17,190 bases of DNA from DASRSE01 sp035656655 (GCA_035656655.1 DASRSE010000093.1:1-17190); one strand, 5' to 3'. Shown: positions 1 through 7,672, counted from the stretch's first letter. Translations and numbers: made by a program. Notes: generated by a model not told the origin, from the sequence alone.

Positions 1-337
1 CTTGGGCTGGATACTTCGTCTTCAATCGCGCTACTTCGGTTAGCAGCAAATGCGATTGGCAAGCAATTCCATCTTCGTAGCAAGGGCCGCCGTGGCAAAC
101 CTCTTGCAGAATCAGGTGGCGGCGCGGGTGGGCGGATAAATCGGCCCGAGCGAGGATGGCCTCAAAATTGCCCCGTTGACCATGCAGGTCGGCGCTGATC
201 AAAACGTCGTCCGCGCTAGCCGCGCTGAGCTCGATGACGTTCCCGCGGCGAGTGGCGGTCTGCCGATTCGCCTCGGCGGCGAGGCGAAACGCTTCTAGGG
301 CGGCAGCGAGTTGTTCCGGTGTGGCGGGCATGGACAT
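1..337 (-). CDS. Metallophosphoesterase, N-terminal part (runs off window)
   Basis: Reading the minus strand from ATG at 337 gives an open frame of 112 codons to the window edge, so only the N-terminal part is present. After a short Ala/Glu-rich helix it shows DDVLISADLHGQRGNFEAIL. This matches the first metal-binding block of calcineurin-like phosphoesterases (strand, then D-x-H-G, then N two to four residues on). It is followed by HLILQEVCHGGPCYEDGIAC in the place where these enzymes carry the second block. The family uses two metal ions to hydrolyse phosphoesters; the substrate cannot be told. A second in-frame ATG at 331 is equally possible, and neither has a strong Shine-Dalgarno. The later GNHE-type block that would confirm the family lies outside the window. 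The gene diverges from the lipoprotein gene starting at 526. Confidence 0.72.
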   Translation of the reverse strand, partial: MSMPATPEQLAAALEAFRLAAEANRQTATRRGNVIELSAASADDVLISADLHGQRGNFEAILARADLSAHPRRHLILQEVCHGGPCYEDGIACQSHLLLTEVARLKTKYPAQ

Positions 338-525
338 TTTACAGTAACACGAGCCAGCCCGACTGGGAAGCAGCGATTGCAGTTCGCCGGTCCGTTTGTG
401 CCGGGGATGCCGCATCTGCCGAAAATGCCGATTTGTTGGAGTTTAGCGATTTTTCTGCCGATGCATGAGAAAGACCCAGGTTCGGCGACCCGAGCCGGAC
501 GCTTTTTTCATAAGGAAACACAGCG

Positions 526-831
526 ATGAAAAGGTTGTTTTGGGCTGCCCTGGCGGCGGCTATGTTGGTCGGCGGAACCGGCTGCCAATGCTGCGATGCG
601 CTCTTTCATCATGGCAGCCATTGCAATGATGGCAGCGGCGACTGCGACCAATGTCACGGGGGCGGTTGCGCCGCCGGCGATTGTGCTGGCAATGGGCCTG
701 GCGGCCCCGGCGGTCCGGGCGATGGCATGGGTATGGGGGGTCCCCCGACCGGAGCGGTAACCTATCCGTACTACACCAATCGCGGGCCGCGGGACTTTCT
801 GGCGAAACAGCCCCCCAGCATCGGACCGTAA
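526..831 (+). CDS. Small Cys/Gly-rich lipoprotein-like exported protein
   Basis: This is a 101-residue protein with a start supported by AAGGA about ten bases upstream. The N-terminus (MKRLFWAALAAAMLVGGTGC) is a signal peptide ending in a lipobox-like GTGC, so Cys20 is the likely lipidation site, although the -3 residue is not the usual Leu. Residues 20-53 are rich in Cys, His and Asp (C20, C22, C23, C33, C40, C43, C48, C53) and include one CDQCH. Then comes a Gly/Pro-rich stretch and the tail TYPYYTNRGPRDFLAKQPPS. I associate this tail with many small planctomycete exported proteins. The Cys/His cluster suggests metal binding or disulfides, but no function is established. The gene is followed by a strong 13-bp hairpin (881-915). 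Confidence 0.8.
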   Translation: MKRLFWAALAAAMLVGGTGCQCCDALFHHGSHCNDGSGDCDQCHGGGCAAGDCAGNGPGGPGGPGDGMGMGGPPTGAVTYPYYTNRGPRDFLAKQPPSIGP

Positions 832-880
832 TCCGCGCGCCGCCCTAGTGCTGGGCTGGCCGCTCGTCTCTATCAACTCA

Positions 881-915
881 ACAGCTCGCGGAGATCTGCC
901 GACTCCGCGGGCTGT
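881..915 (+). terminator. 13-bp hairpin without U-tract, downstream of the lipoprotein gene
   Basis: Bases 881-893 (ACAGCTCGCGGAG) pair with 903-915 (CTCCGCGGGCTGT) over 13 positions with one G-T wobble and a 9-base loop. The hairpin lies 49 bases after the lipoprotein stop codon. No run of T follows, so it is not a textbook intrinsic terminator. It may be a U-less terminator, an mRNA 3'-end stabiliser or a structured RNA element. The rest of the 832-1122 gap shows only a weak candidate promoter. Confidence 0.4.
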
Positions 916-971
916 CGGCGTTTAATCGCCAATCTATAGGCTCCCGGCGGGGACTCGCGGCTCGCAAATAG

Positions 972-1000
972 TTGCAAGAGGCGCAGTGCTGCGATAGCAT
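972..1000 (+). promoter_or_regulatory. Candidate promoter for the SHD1 gene
   Basis: TTGCAA (972-977) is followed after 17 bases by TAGCAT (995-1000). The two boxes match the sigma70 consensus at four and four of six positions. It would give a leader of roughly 115 bases before the ATG at 1123. Matches this weak occur by chance in a few hundred bases, so it is only a candidate. Confidence 0.3.
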
Positions 1001-1122
1001 GAGGCGTGCTGGTCGGAATTTCCACGGCGATCCTTTGGACCTGCGCGGCGGCTAAGAAAAGGGGCCGGCAGCGCGGACAAGCATCGCGGTCACGCCTCCT
1101 CGGAATACGAAGGAACCGTCTC

Positions 1123-2532
1123 ATGCGCCGCACACGCAAGGTCGTGCTCGTTTGGACGCTCGCGGCCCTGATGTCGATCGATTCGGCATCGGCTTGTCGC
1201 TTTTTTATGCGCCGCGATTGTTCAAGTTGTTGTCCCAGCAGTTGTCCTCCCCCGTGCTGCGCGCCGCCGAGTTGCTGCGGCAGCTACTCCAGCGCTCCCG
1301 CGATGTACCCGGCGGCGGGTACGCCGATGAATCCGGCGGCTGGTATGCCGATGAATCCGGCGGCGGGTACGCCGATGCTGCCGAACAGCGACGAGTCGGC
1401 GGTGCCGCATTCGAATCGGCCGTTATCGACGGTGCCGCCCGACGTTCCGCCGGCCATCGCGCCGCGGGTCGAGTCGCCGTCCGACCTGCCGGCGCTGCCG
1501 CTGAAGCAAAATCCGCCGGCGGTCCCGAATCCGACGATTCCGCCCGCGCCCGTTCCTGCACCGCCGGTGCCAGGGCCGCAGCCGAACAGGGTGGAAAAGC
1601 CGGTCATGCCCGACCTGACTCCCGCGCCGGCGCCGAAAGAGGAACCGAAGCCCATTGCCGAGCCGAAGCCCAACCTTGAACCGAAGCCCGTGCCCAAGCC
1701 GACGGTCAAAGAGCCCTCGCCAGAACCGGCGCCGGATCAAGGAATGCCGCCGGTCAAGCCGGAGCCGCCGAAAACAATCCCACCGACGACGCCGAAGCCG
1801 CCGGTGGACGATCCCTTCGCGGTTCCGCCGAGCGACACGAAACCGTTGCCCGAAAATGCCGGACCCGCTAAAGCAGCGCCAGAAAATCCGGCCAAGGCTC
1901 CGGCGACAGAGTCTCCGAAGGTGAAGCCGCCGGTGGACGACCCTTTTGCGATCCCGCCGAGTGACACGAAGGCGGCGCCCGACAAGGAGCTTCCCAAGAA
2001 TCCGGCCAAAGAACCGGCGACCGAAGCGCCCAAAGTGAATCCGCCCGTGGACGATCCCTTCGCGCCGGCCGCCACGGCGCCGAGCGAGACGAAGCCCGCG
2101 CTGCCTAAAGAGCCTGCGCCGTCGAAGCCGGACGCGACCGAGCCAGCCGCGCCGGCTAAGCCGGCCGACGATCCTTTTGCGCCGGCCGCCGCTGCCCCGA
2201 GCGAAAAGCCAGCGGCGCCCAAGGCGGATTTGCCTAAGGTCGACACTGTGCCTGAGGCGAAACCAAAGTCCGACGACGCCCAAGATCCCTTTAAGAACGC
2301 GGCCCTGCACGAGAAGTCGCTCGATCAGTGGCGCACTTGGACGAGCGCTTCGGGCGAGTTTCAAGTCCGGGCGCACGTCGATCGGGTCTTGGAAGGAAAG
2401 GTGCGTCTGCTAAAAGACAACGGCAGATATACGACCGTTCCCATGAGCCTGCTTTCCCAAGCGGATCGACAATTTGTCGAGCAAGCGATAGGGGCGGCCG
2501 GCGGCGCAGCGGCGCTTGCTCGGAATCCGTGA
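1123..2532 (+). CDS. Exported SHD1-domain protein with Pro-rich DPF repeats
   Basis: This is a 469-residue protein. The frame is open from 1006, but ATG 1123 is chosen because GAAGGAA lies 8 bases upstream and it begins a signal peptide (MRRTRKVVLVWTLAALMSID, then SASA). Order of parts: a Cys-rich block (CRFFMRRDCSSCCPSSCP onward); three 8-residue repeats of the NPAAGTPM type; a long Pro/Lys/Ala-rich stalk; repeats of PPVDDPFA followed by a (P)SxTK segment, starting near residue 226; and a C-terminal domain at about 403-458 (WRTWTSASGEFQVRAHVDRV, then GKVRLLKDNGRYTTVPMSLL). The last part matches SHD1 (Sla1 homology domain 1), known from yeast Sla1 and expanded in planctomycetes. It is probably an envelope protein with an extended stalk. 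Its ligand is unknown. Confidence 0.85.
   Translation: MRRTRKVVLVWTLAALMSIDSASACRFFMRRDCSSCCPSSCPPPCCAPPSCCGSYSSAPAMYPAAGTPMNPAAGMPMNPAAGTPMLPNSDESAVPHSNRPLSTVPPDVPPAIAPRVESPSDLPALPLKQNPPAVPNPTIPPAPVPAPPVPGPQPNRVEKPVMPDLTPAPAPKEEPKPIAEPKPNLEPKPVPKPTVKEPSPEPAPDQGMPPVKPEPPKTIPPTTPKPPVDDPFAVPPSDTKPLPENAGPAKAAPENPAKAPATESPKVKPPVDDPFAIPPSDTKAAPDKELPKNPAKEPATEAPKVNPPVDDPFAPAATAPSETKPALPKEPAPSKPDATEPAAPAKPADDPFAPAAAAPSEKPAAPKADLPKVDTVPEAKPKSDDAQDPFKNAALHEKSLDQWRTWTSASGEFQVRAHVDRVLEGKVRLLKDNGRYTTVPMSLLSQADRQFVEQAIGAAGGAAALARNP
1309..1380 (+). repeat. Three 24-bp tandem repeats (8-residue unit)
   Basis: Three adjacent 24-base units at 1309, 1333 and 1357 encode PAAGTPMN, PAAGMPMN and PAAGTPML. They differ at only a few bases and lie in frame inside the SHD1 gene. 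Such near-identical units expand and contract by slippage, so copy number may vary between strains. Confidence 0.85.
1798..2300 (+). repeat. Degenerate approx. 38-43-residue repeats carrying DDPF
   Basis: The stalk of the SHD1 protein carries PPVDDPFAVPPSDTK (from 1798), PPVDDPFAIPPSDTK (from 1927), PPVDDPFAPAATAPSETK (from 2041), PADDPFAPAAAAPSEK (from 2161) and DAQDPFK (from about 2275). Starts are 114 to 129 bases apart. The DDPF core is invariant in the first four copies while the linkers drift, which suggests selection on the core rather than only on an extended Pro-rich composition. Confidence 0.8.
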
Positions 2533-2610
2533 GCAGAAGCTTGTCAAAAATCGTCCCCTCGTCGTGCATTCAAGTGAAGGTCGATGAAAGCCGTGTCCGC
2601 GCACCTTCGC

Positions 2611-2638
2611 TTGCAAGGAGGGGGAGGGACCGTATAAT
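2611..2638 (+). promoter_or_regulatory. Sigma70-type promoter of the membrane protein gene
   Basis: TTGCAA (2611-2616), a 16-base spacer and a perfect TATAAT (2633-2638) lie just ahead of the gene starting at 2680. They predict transcription from about 2645 and a leader of about 35 bases. Confidence 0.65.
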
Positions 2639-2679
2639 GCGGGCGTTCAGCCTAGATTGACCACCTTGTGAGAATTGCC

Positions 2680-3987
2680 ATGTCCGAGGAACGTAGCACG
2701 TTGCGCTACATCGATTGGCGCGAGCTTTGTCCCTGGCTCTTGATTCTAAAATCGTTTCGGCTGGCCGTCGGAATTCGCGTGTTGGTGCTCGCCTTTGCCG
2801 GTTTGTTGGCATCAACCGCCGGGTGGGATTTGATCGGGTGGGCCTTCGGCGGCAGCAGCGACGTGCAACTTCAAACGTGGATCAGCCAAGACACGGCTTG
2901 GCCCGGCTACCTGCTCTTTCCGAGCTTGACGCCCGAAACGCGGACGGCGATGCCGACCGGCGCGGCCCATTCGCTGGTGCCGAGCGGGCTGCCGAATCCG
3001 GATGGAGATCCGATGCCGGCGGGCTTGCCTTCGCTCTCGCCAGACTCGTTGATCAACAATAGTTTTTTCTCGACCGTATGGAAACGGTTTAGCCTTCCGT
3101 TTGTGCGCATCTTCAACCTCGACATGACCTTTGCGCGGTTGGCTTATTTGTTGCTGATCTGCCTCTGGTCGCTCTTGGTTTGGTCGCTGTTCGGCGGGGC
3201 GATCGTCCGCTTGTCGGCGGTGGCGCTGGCCCGCGAGGACCGCTTGCCGCTGCGCCCGGCGCTCGGGTTTGCGCAGCGCAAATGGTTTGGATTATTCGCC
3301 GCGCCCCTCTTTCCCTTTATCGGCGTGTTTTTGGCCGCGATACCCCTGTGTCTGGTCGGCCTGCTCTTCAATCTGAATTTCTTTGTCGCGCTGAGCGTGG
3401 TGATTTGGCCTTTTGTCCTGCTGGCAGGAATCTTCATGGCGATCCTCCTGCTCGGGCTCCTGTTTGGTTGGCCGTTGATGTGGGGAACGATCGGAACCGA
3501 AGGGACGGACGCCTTCGACGCACTCAGCCGCTCGTACAATTACATTCGCGAAAAGCCGCTGCACTACTTGTTTTACATCTTGGTGGCGGCTGGCATCGGC
3601 GCGCTCGGCAGCGTGCTGGTCGCGCTGTTTGCGTATGCGATCATCCATCTCGCCACCTGGGGGGTGAATTGGGGCATGCCTTCGCAGCGCATCACCGAGA
3701 TCTACAACACGAGCGATTCGTTTGGCCGCAATGCGATGGGCTTTTGGAATGGCTGCGTCTACGGCTTCGCGGTCGCCTGCTTGATCGGCTATTTTTGGTC
3801 GGCGATGGCGGCGGTCTATCTTCTGATGCGCAAAAAGGTCGACGCGACCGAACTCGACGAGGTGTATGTCGAGGAAGAAGAACAGCCCTATGGAATGCCC
3901 CCGCTCGTAACCGACAGCAGCGGAGTTCCACGCGTCGCCGATACGCCGCCGAGCGAACCAGGTCCCTTGGCCGAAGAACAAGAATAG
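2680..3987 (+). CDS. Polytopic membrane protein of unknown function
   Basis: This is a 435-residue protein counted from ATG 2680. A GTG at 2668 would add four residues, and neither start has a clear Shine-Dalgarno. About six or seven hydrophobic segments are visible: one near residues 25-50, then FARLAYLLLICLWSLLVWSL, a pair around APLFPFIGVFLAAIPLCLVG and VVIWPFVLLAGIFMAILLLG, LFYILVAAGIGALGSVLVAL, and a last one at GCVYGFAVACLIGYFWSAMA. Between the first two segments is a Pro-rich loop of about 90 residues. The C-terminus is acidic and Pro-rich (ELDEVYVEEEEQPYGMPPL), probably cytoplasmic. I do not recognise a characterised family. It resembles large hypothetical membrane proteins of planctomycetes and has no catalytic motif that I can see. 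It converges on the receiver-like gene, 73 bases away. Confidence 0.82.
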   Translation: MSEERSTLRYIDWRELCPWLLILKSFRLAVGIRVLVLAFAGLLASTAGWDLIGWAFGGSSDVQLQTWISQDTAWPGYLLFPSLTPETRTAMPTGAAHSLVPSGLPNPDGDPMPAGLPSLSPDSLINNSFFSTVWKRFSLPFVRIFNLDMTFARLAYLLLICLWSLLVWSLFGGAIVRLSAVALAREDRLPLRPALGFAQRKWFGLFAAPLFPFIGVFLAAIPLCLVGLLFNLNFFVALSVVIWPFVLLAGIFMAILLLGLLFGWPLMWGTIGTEGTDAFDALSRSYNYIREKPLHYLFYILVAAGIGALGSVLVALFAYAIIHLATWGVNWGMPSQRITEIYNTSDSFGRNAMGFWNGCVYGFAVACLIGYFWSAMAAVYLLMRKKVDATELDEVYVEEEEQPYGMPPLVTDSSGVPRVADTPPSEPGPLAEEQE

Positions 3988-4060
3988 CCGCGACCGCTGC
4001 TCAGTTGGACCGAGGCGAGCACGGTTCAATCGCAACCCATGGCGAACAACATCGCGCCGC

Positions 4061-4417
4061 TCACGGTTCTTGTCGCGGCGCGGCGGCAAACTGCCGCAAG
4101 ATGGCGCCGGTCTGCGCAAAAAATTGACCACGCGTAAAAACCGCGTCGCAGCCCGCCTCTCGGGCCGCTTGCAATTTGGCCTCATGGACATGCGGGCCAA
4201 ACGCAATCACGCGTGGCCGCGCGGCGCCGCTTCGCAGGCTTCCGGCGCTCGCGATTTGTTCCACCGACAAGCCGTTCAGGTCCACGATGATCAAGTCGGC
4301 CTCCGCCGCTGGCTCGCGCAGCGCGTCGAGCGTGCTTACGGTCCGTAGCGAGTATTCCGCGGCCGGCACGATTTTCGAAGCGGCCAGCAGGTCCGACGTC
4401 AAGAATACAATCGTCAT
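4061..4417 (-). CDS. Receiver-like (CheY-fold) protein, probably degenerate
   Basis: This is a 118-residue protein with ATG at 4417 and GAAAGGG about eight bases upstream. The alternation MTIVFLTSDLLAASKI, ADLIIVDLNGL, RPRVIAFGPHV, GCDAVFTRGQF fits a five-stranded receiver fold. Asp46 (IIVD) sits where the phospho-acceptor is expected, and Asp9 is the only acidic residue near the end of strand 1. The strand-4 Thr/Ser is replaced by Gly74 (IAFG) and the strand-5 Lys by Arg96 (FTRG). Phosphorylation may therefore be altered or lost. There is no output domain, so it would act by protein contact. It is the last gene of the rimO-pgsA-protease run, 50 bases after the protease gene. Other alpha/beta folds are possible. 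Confidence 0.72.
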   Translation of the reverse strand: MTIVFLTSDLLAASKIVPAAEYSLRTVSTLDALREPAAEADLIIVDLNGLSVEQIASAGSLRSGAARPRVIAFGPHVHEAKLQAAREAGCDAVFTRGQFFAQTGAILRQFAAAPRQEP

Positions 4418-4467
4418 GGAAAAAACCCTTTCGCGGCAGCACTCCGCGGCGAGCGCCCGCGATATCG

Positions 4468-5415
4468 TTATTGCGTTACGGTCAGAATCGCCATTAGCAT
4501 GCTATAGCTATTGAGCAATGCATGGACCACCAGCGACGGCCAGATCCGGTGGGTCTGGCGATAGACAAAGCCCAGCCCCAAGGCCAGCACGAACAGCGGA
4601 ATTGGATCGGTGTTTGGCCGGCCGGCCTGAAAATGCAAATGCATCAGCGCGAACAGGCTGGCGCTAATCAAAATCGGCAAGAACCCCTGGAATCGCGACT
4701 GCGAGAGCCGGCTCCCATCGGCGGACGTTCGCACTGGCCAGATTTTCTCTAGCCAACCTTGCAGCACGACGCGAAACATGAATTCCTCAACCAGCGGCGC
4801 CACGACGATCGCCGACAGACAGGCCCAAACGACGACGAGCAGCGAATGATCGTGCCGCAGCATGATCACCAGCGGATGCTCGATGTTCTTGTCCCCGCTC
4901 CAATTGGTCAAAACGAGCGAAATCCCAAAAACGACGACTCCCAGGGCATAGAAGCTTCCCACGCCGAGCCGCGTGTCGGCGCGGAGCCGGCTTGGAACCC
5001 AGCCGAGGTCGGCCGCGGTGGTCCGATGGCGAACGAGAATCAGCGCGAGGAGCACGCCGCCGATGAGCAGTTTGGTGACCACGTCCGCGGCGAGCAATAA
5101 CGCGGGCCCCGTCCCGCGCAGGCGCATTTCGAGGAAGGGGGATCCGCTCCGCCAAATCTGCTCCGCGAGACTACGAACTTGAGAGACCACGTCGCCCTTG
5201 TCTTGAAGCTGCTGCGCCATGGCCGCCAGCGCCAAACCAAGCCAAAGCAAGACTGGAATGATATCCACCGCGGTCCAAGGAACGGGCCGCCGCGGCTCAA
5301 AAGGGACGGGCTCGAGGCCGGCTCGCCAGCGATGCAGACACCAGATCCAGCTTGCCAGCGCCCCGGCGGCCAACGAAAAAATGAGCGCCCTGGTAATGAA
5401 GTCAATTAGGCTCAT
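4468..5415 (-). CDS. CPBP (CAAX/Rce1-type) intramembrane metalloprotease
   Basis: This is a 315-residue multi-pass membrane protein. The open frame extends upstream to 5613, but that part is the antisense of pgsA, so ATG 5415 (MSLIDFITRALIFSLAAGAL) is taken. The family motifs are all present: EEFMFR at 210-215 (EExxxR), His259 in FALMHLHF, and HALLN at 298-302 (HxxxN). These residues form the active site of CPBP/Abi proteases, which cleave within or near the membrane. Bacterial members act in diverse roles such as peptide maturation, self-immunity and envelope regulation, and the substrate here is unknown. It starts 26 bases after pgsA and is very likely co-transcribed with it. Confidence 0.9.
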   Translation of the reverse strand: MSLIDFITRALIFSLAAGALASWIWCLHRWRAGLEPVPFEPRRPVPWTAVDIIPVLLWLGLALAAMAQQLQDKGDVVSQVRSLAEQIWRSGSPFLEMRLRGTGPALLLAADVVTKLLIGGVLLALILVRHRTTAADLGWVPSRLRADTRLGVGSFYALGVVVFGISLVLTNWSGDKNIEHPLVIMLRHDHSLLVVVWACLSAIVVAPLVEEFMFRVVLQGWLEKIWPVRTSADGSRLSQSRFQGFLPILISASLFALMHLHFQAGRPNTDPIPLFVLALGLGFVYRQTHRIWPSLVVHALLNSYSMLMAILTVTQ

Positions 5416-5441
5416 GGCCGGCCGCGGTCTCGACGGGAAGG

Positions 5442-6056
5442 TTATTCTTGTCGGAGCATCCGCAAGGCGACCAGGATATAGACCACGCCGGATTGAATCG
5501 TGCTGATGACGGCCGCCCACACGGCGCCGATCAACAGATACCGCATCCAGTCGGGCACGGCCCGCGTTTGTCCATACCAGAGGACGAACAGGCTGGTGGC
5601 GGCGGCGAAACATTGCAAGACCATTTTAAGCTTGCCGGAAAGCTTGGCTGAAAAATCGGTCCCTTGCTGTTCCAGAAAACTGCGCAGCGCCGTGACGAGC
5701 AACTCGCGACCGACGATCACCACCGCCATCCAGGCCCAGACTTCGGAACCGATTAAGTGAAACGAGCCGAGCAAGATAAAGGTTCCGCAGATGATGATCT
5801 TGTCGACAAAGGGATCGAGAATCCGGCCGAGCATGGTTACCTGGCCATATTTGCGCGCCCAATAGCCGTCGATCCAATCGGTGCCGGCCGCAATCATGAA
5901 CAAGATCATCGACGTTAAAAACCACTCGCACGACAACGTTCCGAACAGCACGACCGAGAGAAGAAATCGCAACGTCGTCAACTGATTGGGCACGTTCCAA
6001 AAGTCGGAGCGGAGCGAGCGCGACGCCGGGGCGGAAGATTCAGCGCGAACGGCCAT
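5442..6056 (-). CDS. pgsA: CDP-diacylglycerol--glycerol-3-phosphate 3-phosphatidyltransferase
   Basis: This is a 204-residue membrane enzyme that makes phosphatidylglycerol phosphate from CDP-diacylglycerol and glycerol 3-phosphate, the committed step to phosphatidylglycerol. The CDP-alcohol phosphatidyltransferase signature is complete: Asp60, then Asp63-Gly64-Tyr-Trp-Ala67-Arg68, Gly77, Asp81 and Asp85 (D..DG..AR, eight residues, G...D...D). Hydrophobic helices follow. The N-terminal NVPNQLTTLRFLLS is typical of PgsA (xxPNxLTxxR). The start is taken at ATG 6056; a TTG at 6074 would add six residues, and neither has a good ribosome binding site. Other CDP-alcohol transferases share the signature, but the N-terminus and the rimO neighbourhood support PgsA. 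It lies 49 bases after rimO. Confidence 0.9.
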   Translation of the reverse strand: MAVRAESSAPASRSLRSDFWNVPNQLTTLRFLLSVVLFGTLSCEWFLTSMILFMIAAGTDWIDGYWARKYGQVTMLGRILDPFVDKIIICGTFILLGSFHLIGSEVWAWMAVVIVGRELLVTALRSFLEQQGTDFSAKLSGKLKMVLQCFAAATSLFVLWYGQTRAVPDWMRYLLIGAVWAAVISTIQSGVVYILVALRMLRQE

Positions 6057-6105
6057 GGGAATGAACGCCAGCAAGGCTGCGGAAGTTTGAAAACAGGGCG
6101 AGCGC

Positions 6106-7518
6106 TTAGCGGGCTTTGCCGATCGCCGCCCCTACTAAATCATACTCACTGACCGCGACAATTTCACAGGGGACAATTTGGCCGGCTTGCAGATGCTTGC
6201 CAGTGACGTACACCAGCCCATCGACATCCGGCGCGTCGGCATAGCTGCGGCCGACCCAGGCGTTTTTCTCGCCGGCCACCGGCCCGTCAAGCAGCACGTC
6301 GAGTTGTTGTCCAATCTGCCGATCATTCCATGCAAAGGCGATTTCTTGCTGGATGCCCATCAATTGTGCCTGCCGCTCGGCCTTGACCTCATCCGGCAGA
6401 TGGCCCGGCAGCTTAGCGGCCGGCGTATCGGGCTCGAACGAATAAGTGAACACGCCTAACCGCTCGAAATGTTGCGCGCGGACGAAATCGCAAAGCTCGG
6501 CAAATTGCTCGTCGGTTTCGCCGGGAAAGCCCGTAATGAAGGTCGTACGCAAGACGAGTTCTGGAATGCGCCGCCGAAGTTTGGCGAGCAAAGTCTCGGT
6601 CTCCGCTCGATTCACGCGCCGCTGCATCCGCCGCAACATAACATCATTGATATGTTGCAGTGGCAGATCGAGGTATGGCACGATTTTTGGCGCGGTCGCC
6701 AACACCTCAATCAGCTCATCGCTGAAATACATGGGATAAAGGTACATCACGCGAATCCAATCGAGCCCGTTGATTTTGCTGAGCTCGCGCAGTAGTTCCG
6801 GCAGCCGCGGTTCACCATACAAGTCGAGGCCGTAATAGGTCGTGTCCTGCGCCACGATGTTCAACTCGCGCACGCCGTCGGCGGCGAGCTCTTCGGCCTC
6901 GGCCAAAACTTCTTCGATTGGTTTCGTGGCGTGCTTGCCTCGCATTTTCGGAATCGCGCAAAACGTGCAGAGCCGATCGCAGCCCTCGGAAATCTTTAAG
7001 AATGCGAAGTGGCGCGGCGTGATCCGCAACCGCGACCGATCCGACAAGGGACGCGACGGCGCGGGCTTGAAAACGGTTCGCTGTTCCTCAAGGCGGCCGA
7101 GCAGCCGATCGGCGACTTTCGTCACCTCCTCGCGGCCGAACACTCCTACCAGATGGTCCACGTCGGGACATTGTTGGAGCAAATGCTCTTTTTCGCGTTC
7201 GGCGAGACAACCCGCCACGATGATCCCGCGTAGATCACCCTGCTTCTTCAGATCGACCATCTCCTGGATCGTGGCGAACGACTCGTTCCGTGCCCGTTCG
7301 ATAAACCCGCACGTGTTGATGATGACGAAATCGGCGCCGGCCGGTTCGCGGACGAGTTGATAGCCATCCAGTTGCAAGAGGCCAAGCATCCGCTCGCTGT
7401 CAACCAGATTCTTGGGACAGCCCAGGCTCACAAAGGCATAGGTCCCCTTCGGGTCGGCGATGGTCGCCGGCTGTGGGAGCGGGCCAGAAGCGGTAGGTTC
7501 GACGATCGGCAACTGCAT
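6106..7518 (-). CDS. rimO: Ribosomal protein S12 methylthiotransferase RimO
   Basis: This is a 470-residue radical-SAM enzyme that adds a methylthio group to an aspartate of ribosomal protein S12. The N-terminal methylthiotransferase domain has its three cluster cysteines: Cys34 (FVSLGCPKNLVDSE), Cys70 (INTCGF) and Cys104 (VAGCLAERE). The radical-SAM domain has CDRLCTFC (Cys180, Cys184, Cys187), followed by IPKMRGKH. A C-terminal TRAM-like region ends the protein. SLGCPKNLVDSE is characteristic of RimO rather than MiaB. The open frame extends to 7596, but ATG 7518 has GGAG nine bases upstream and places the domain about 25 residues in, as usual. It is the first gene of a four-gene minus-strand operon. 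Confidence 0.95.
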   Translation of the reverse strand: MQLPIVEPTASGPLPQPATIADPKGTYAFVSLGCPKNLVDSERMLGLLQLDGYQLVREPAGADFVIINTCGFIERARNESFATIQEMVDLKKQGDLRGIIVAGCLAEREKEHLLQQCPDVDHLVGVFGREEVTKVADRLLGRLEEQRTVFKPAPSRPLSDRSRLRITPRHFAFLKISEGCDRLCTFCAIPKMRGKHATKPIEEVLAEAEELAADGVRELNIVAQDTTYYGLDLYGEPRLPELLRELSKINGLDWIRVMYLYPMYFSDELIEVLATAPKIVPYLDLPLQHINDVMLRRMQRRVNRAETETLLAKLRRRIPELVLRTTFITGFPGETDEQFAELCDFVRAQHFERLGVFTYSFEPDTPAAKLPGHLPDEVKAERQAQLMGIQQEIAFAWNDRQIGQQLDVLLDGPVAGEKNAWVGRSYADAPDVDGLVYVTGKHLQAGQIVPCEIVAVSEYDLVGAAIGKAR

Positions 7519-7672
7519 CAAAAAAAGCTCCAGCGGCAGGCGTGGAAGAGCGGTCTCACGGAAAAACCAAGCCCCGCGGCCCGGGCGTCGCGGCAAGGCA
7601 GCCCGCCCAGCAGGCTTGGCACAAGGGCCCCTTCTGCCGCAGGGCGGAAAAGCGGGCGGTCGGACCTCTCAT

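Noticed and set aside
646..660. CDQCH in the small lipoprotein as a heme c attachment site
   Set aside because: It is a single CXXCH inside a Cys/His/Gly-rich low-complexity stretch with no cytochrome context, so chance or metal binding is more likely.
1423..2376. 317-codon open frame antisense to the SHD1 gene
   Set aside because: Its product is extremely Arg-rich with no domain, as expected for the complement of a Pro/Ala/Lys repeat gene in GC-rich DNA. The plus-strand frame has signal peptide, repeats and SHD1.
3180..4206. Long overlapping open frames on both strands inside the membrane-protein gene
   Set aside because: Both are Arg-rich shadows without start signals. The frame from 2680 has a promoter and coherent membrane helices.
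5416..5613. Upstream extension of the CPBP protease by 66 residues
   Set aside because: The added part is Arg-rich, overlaps pgsA in another frame, and the protein starting at 5415 begins naturally with a membrane segment.
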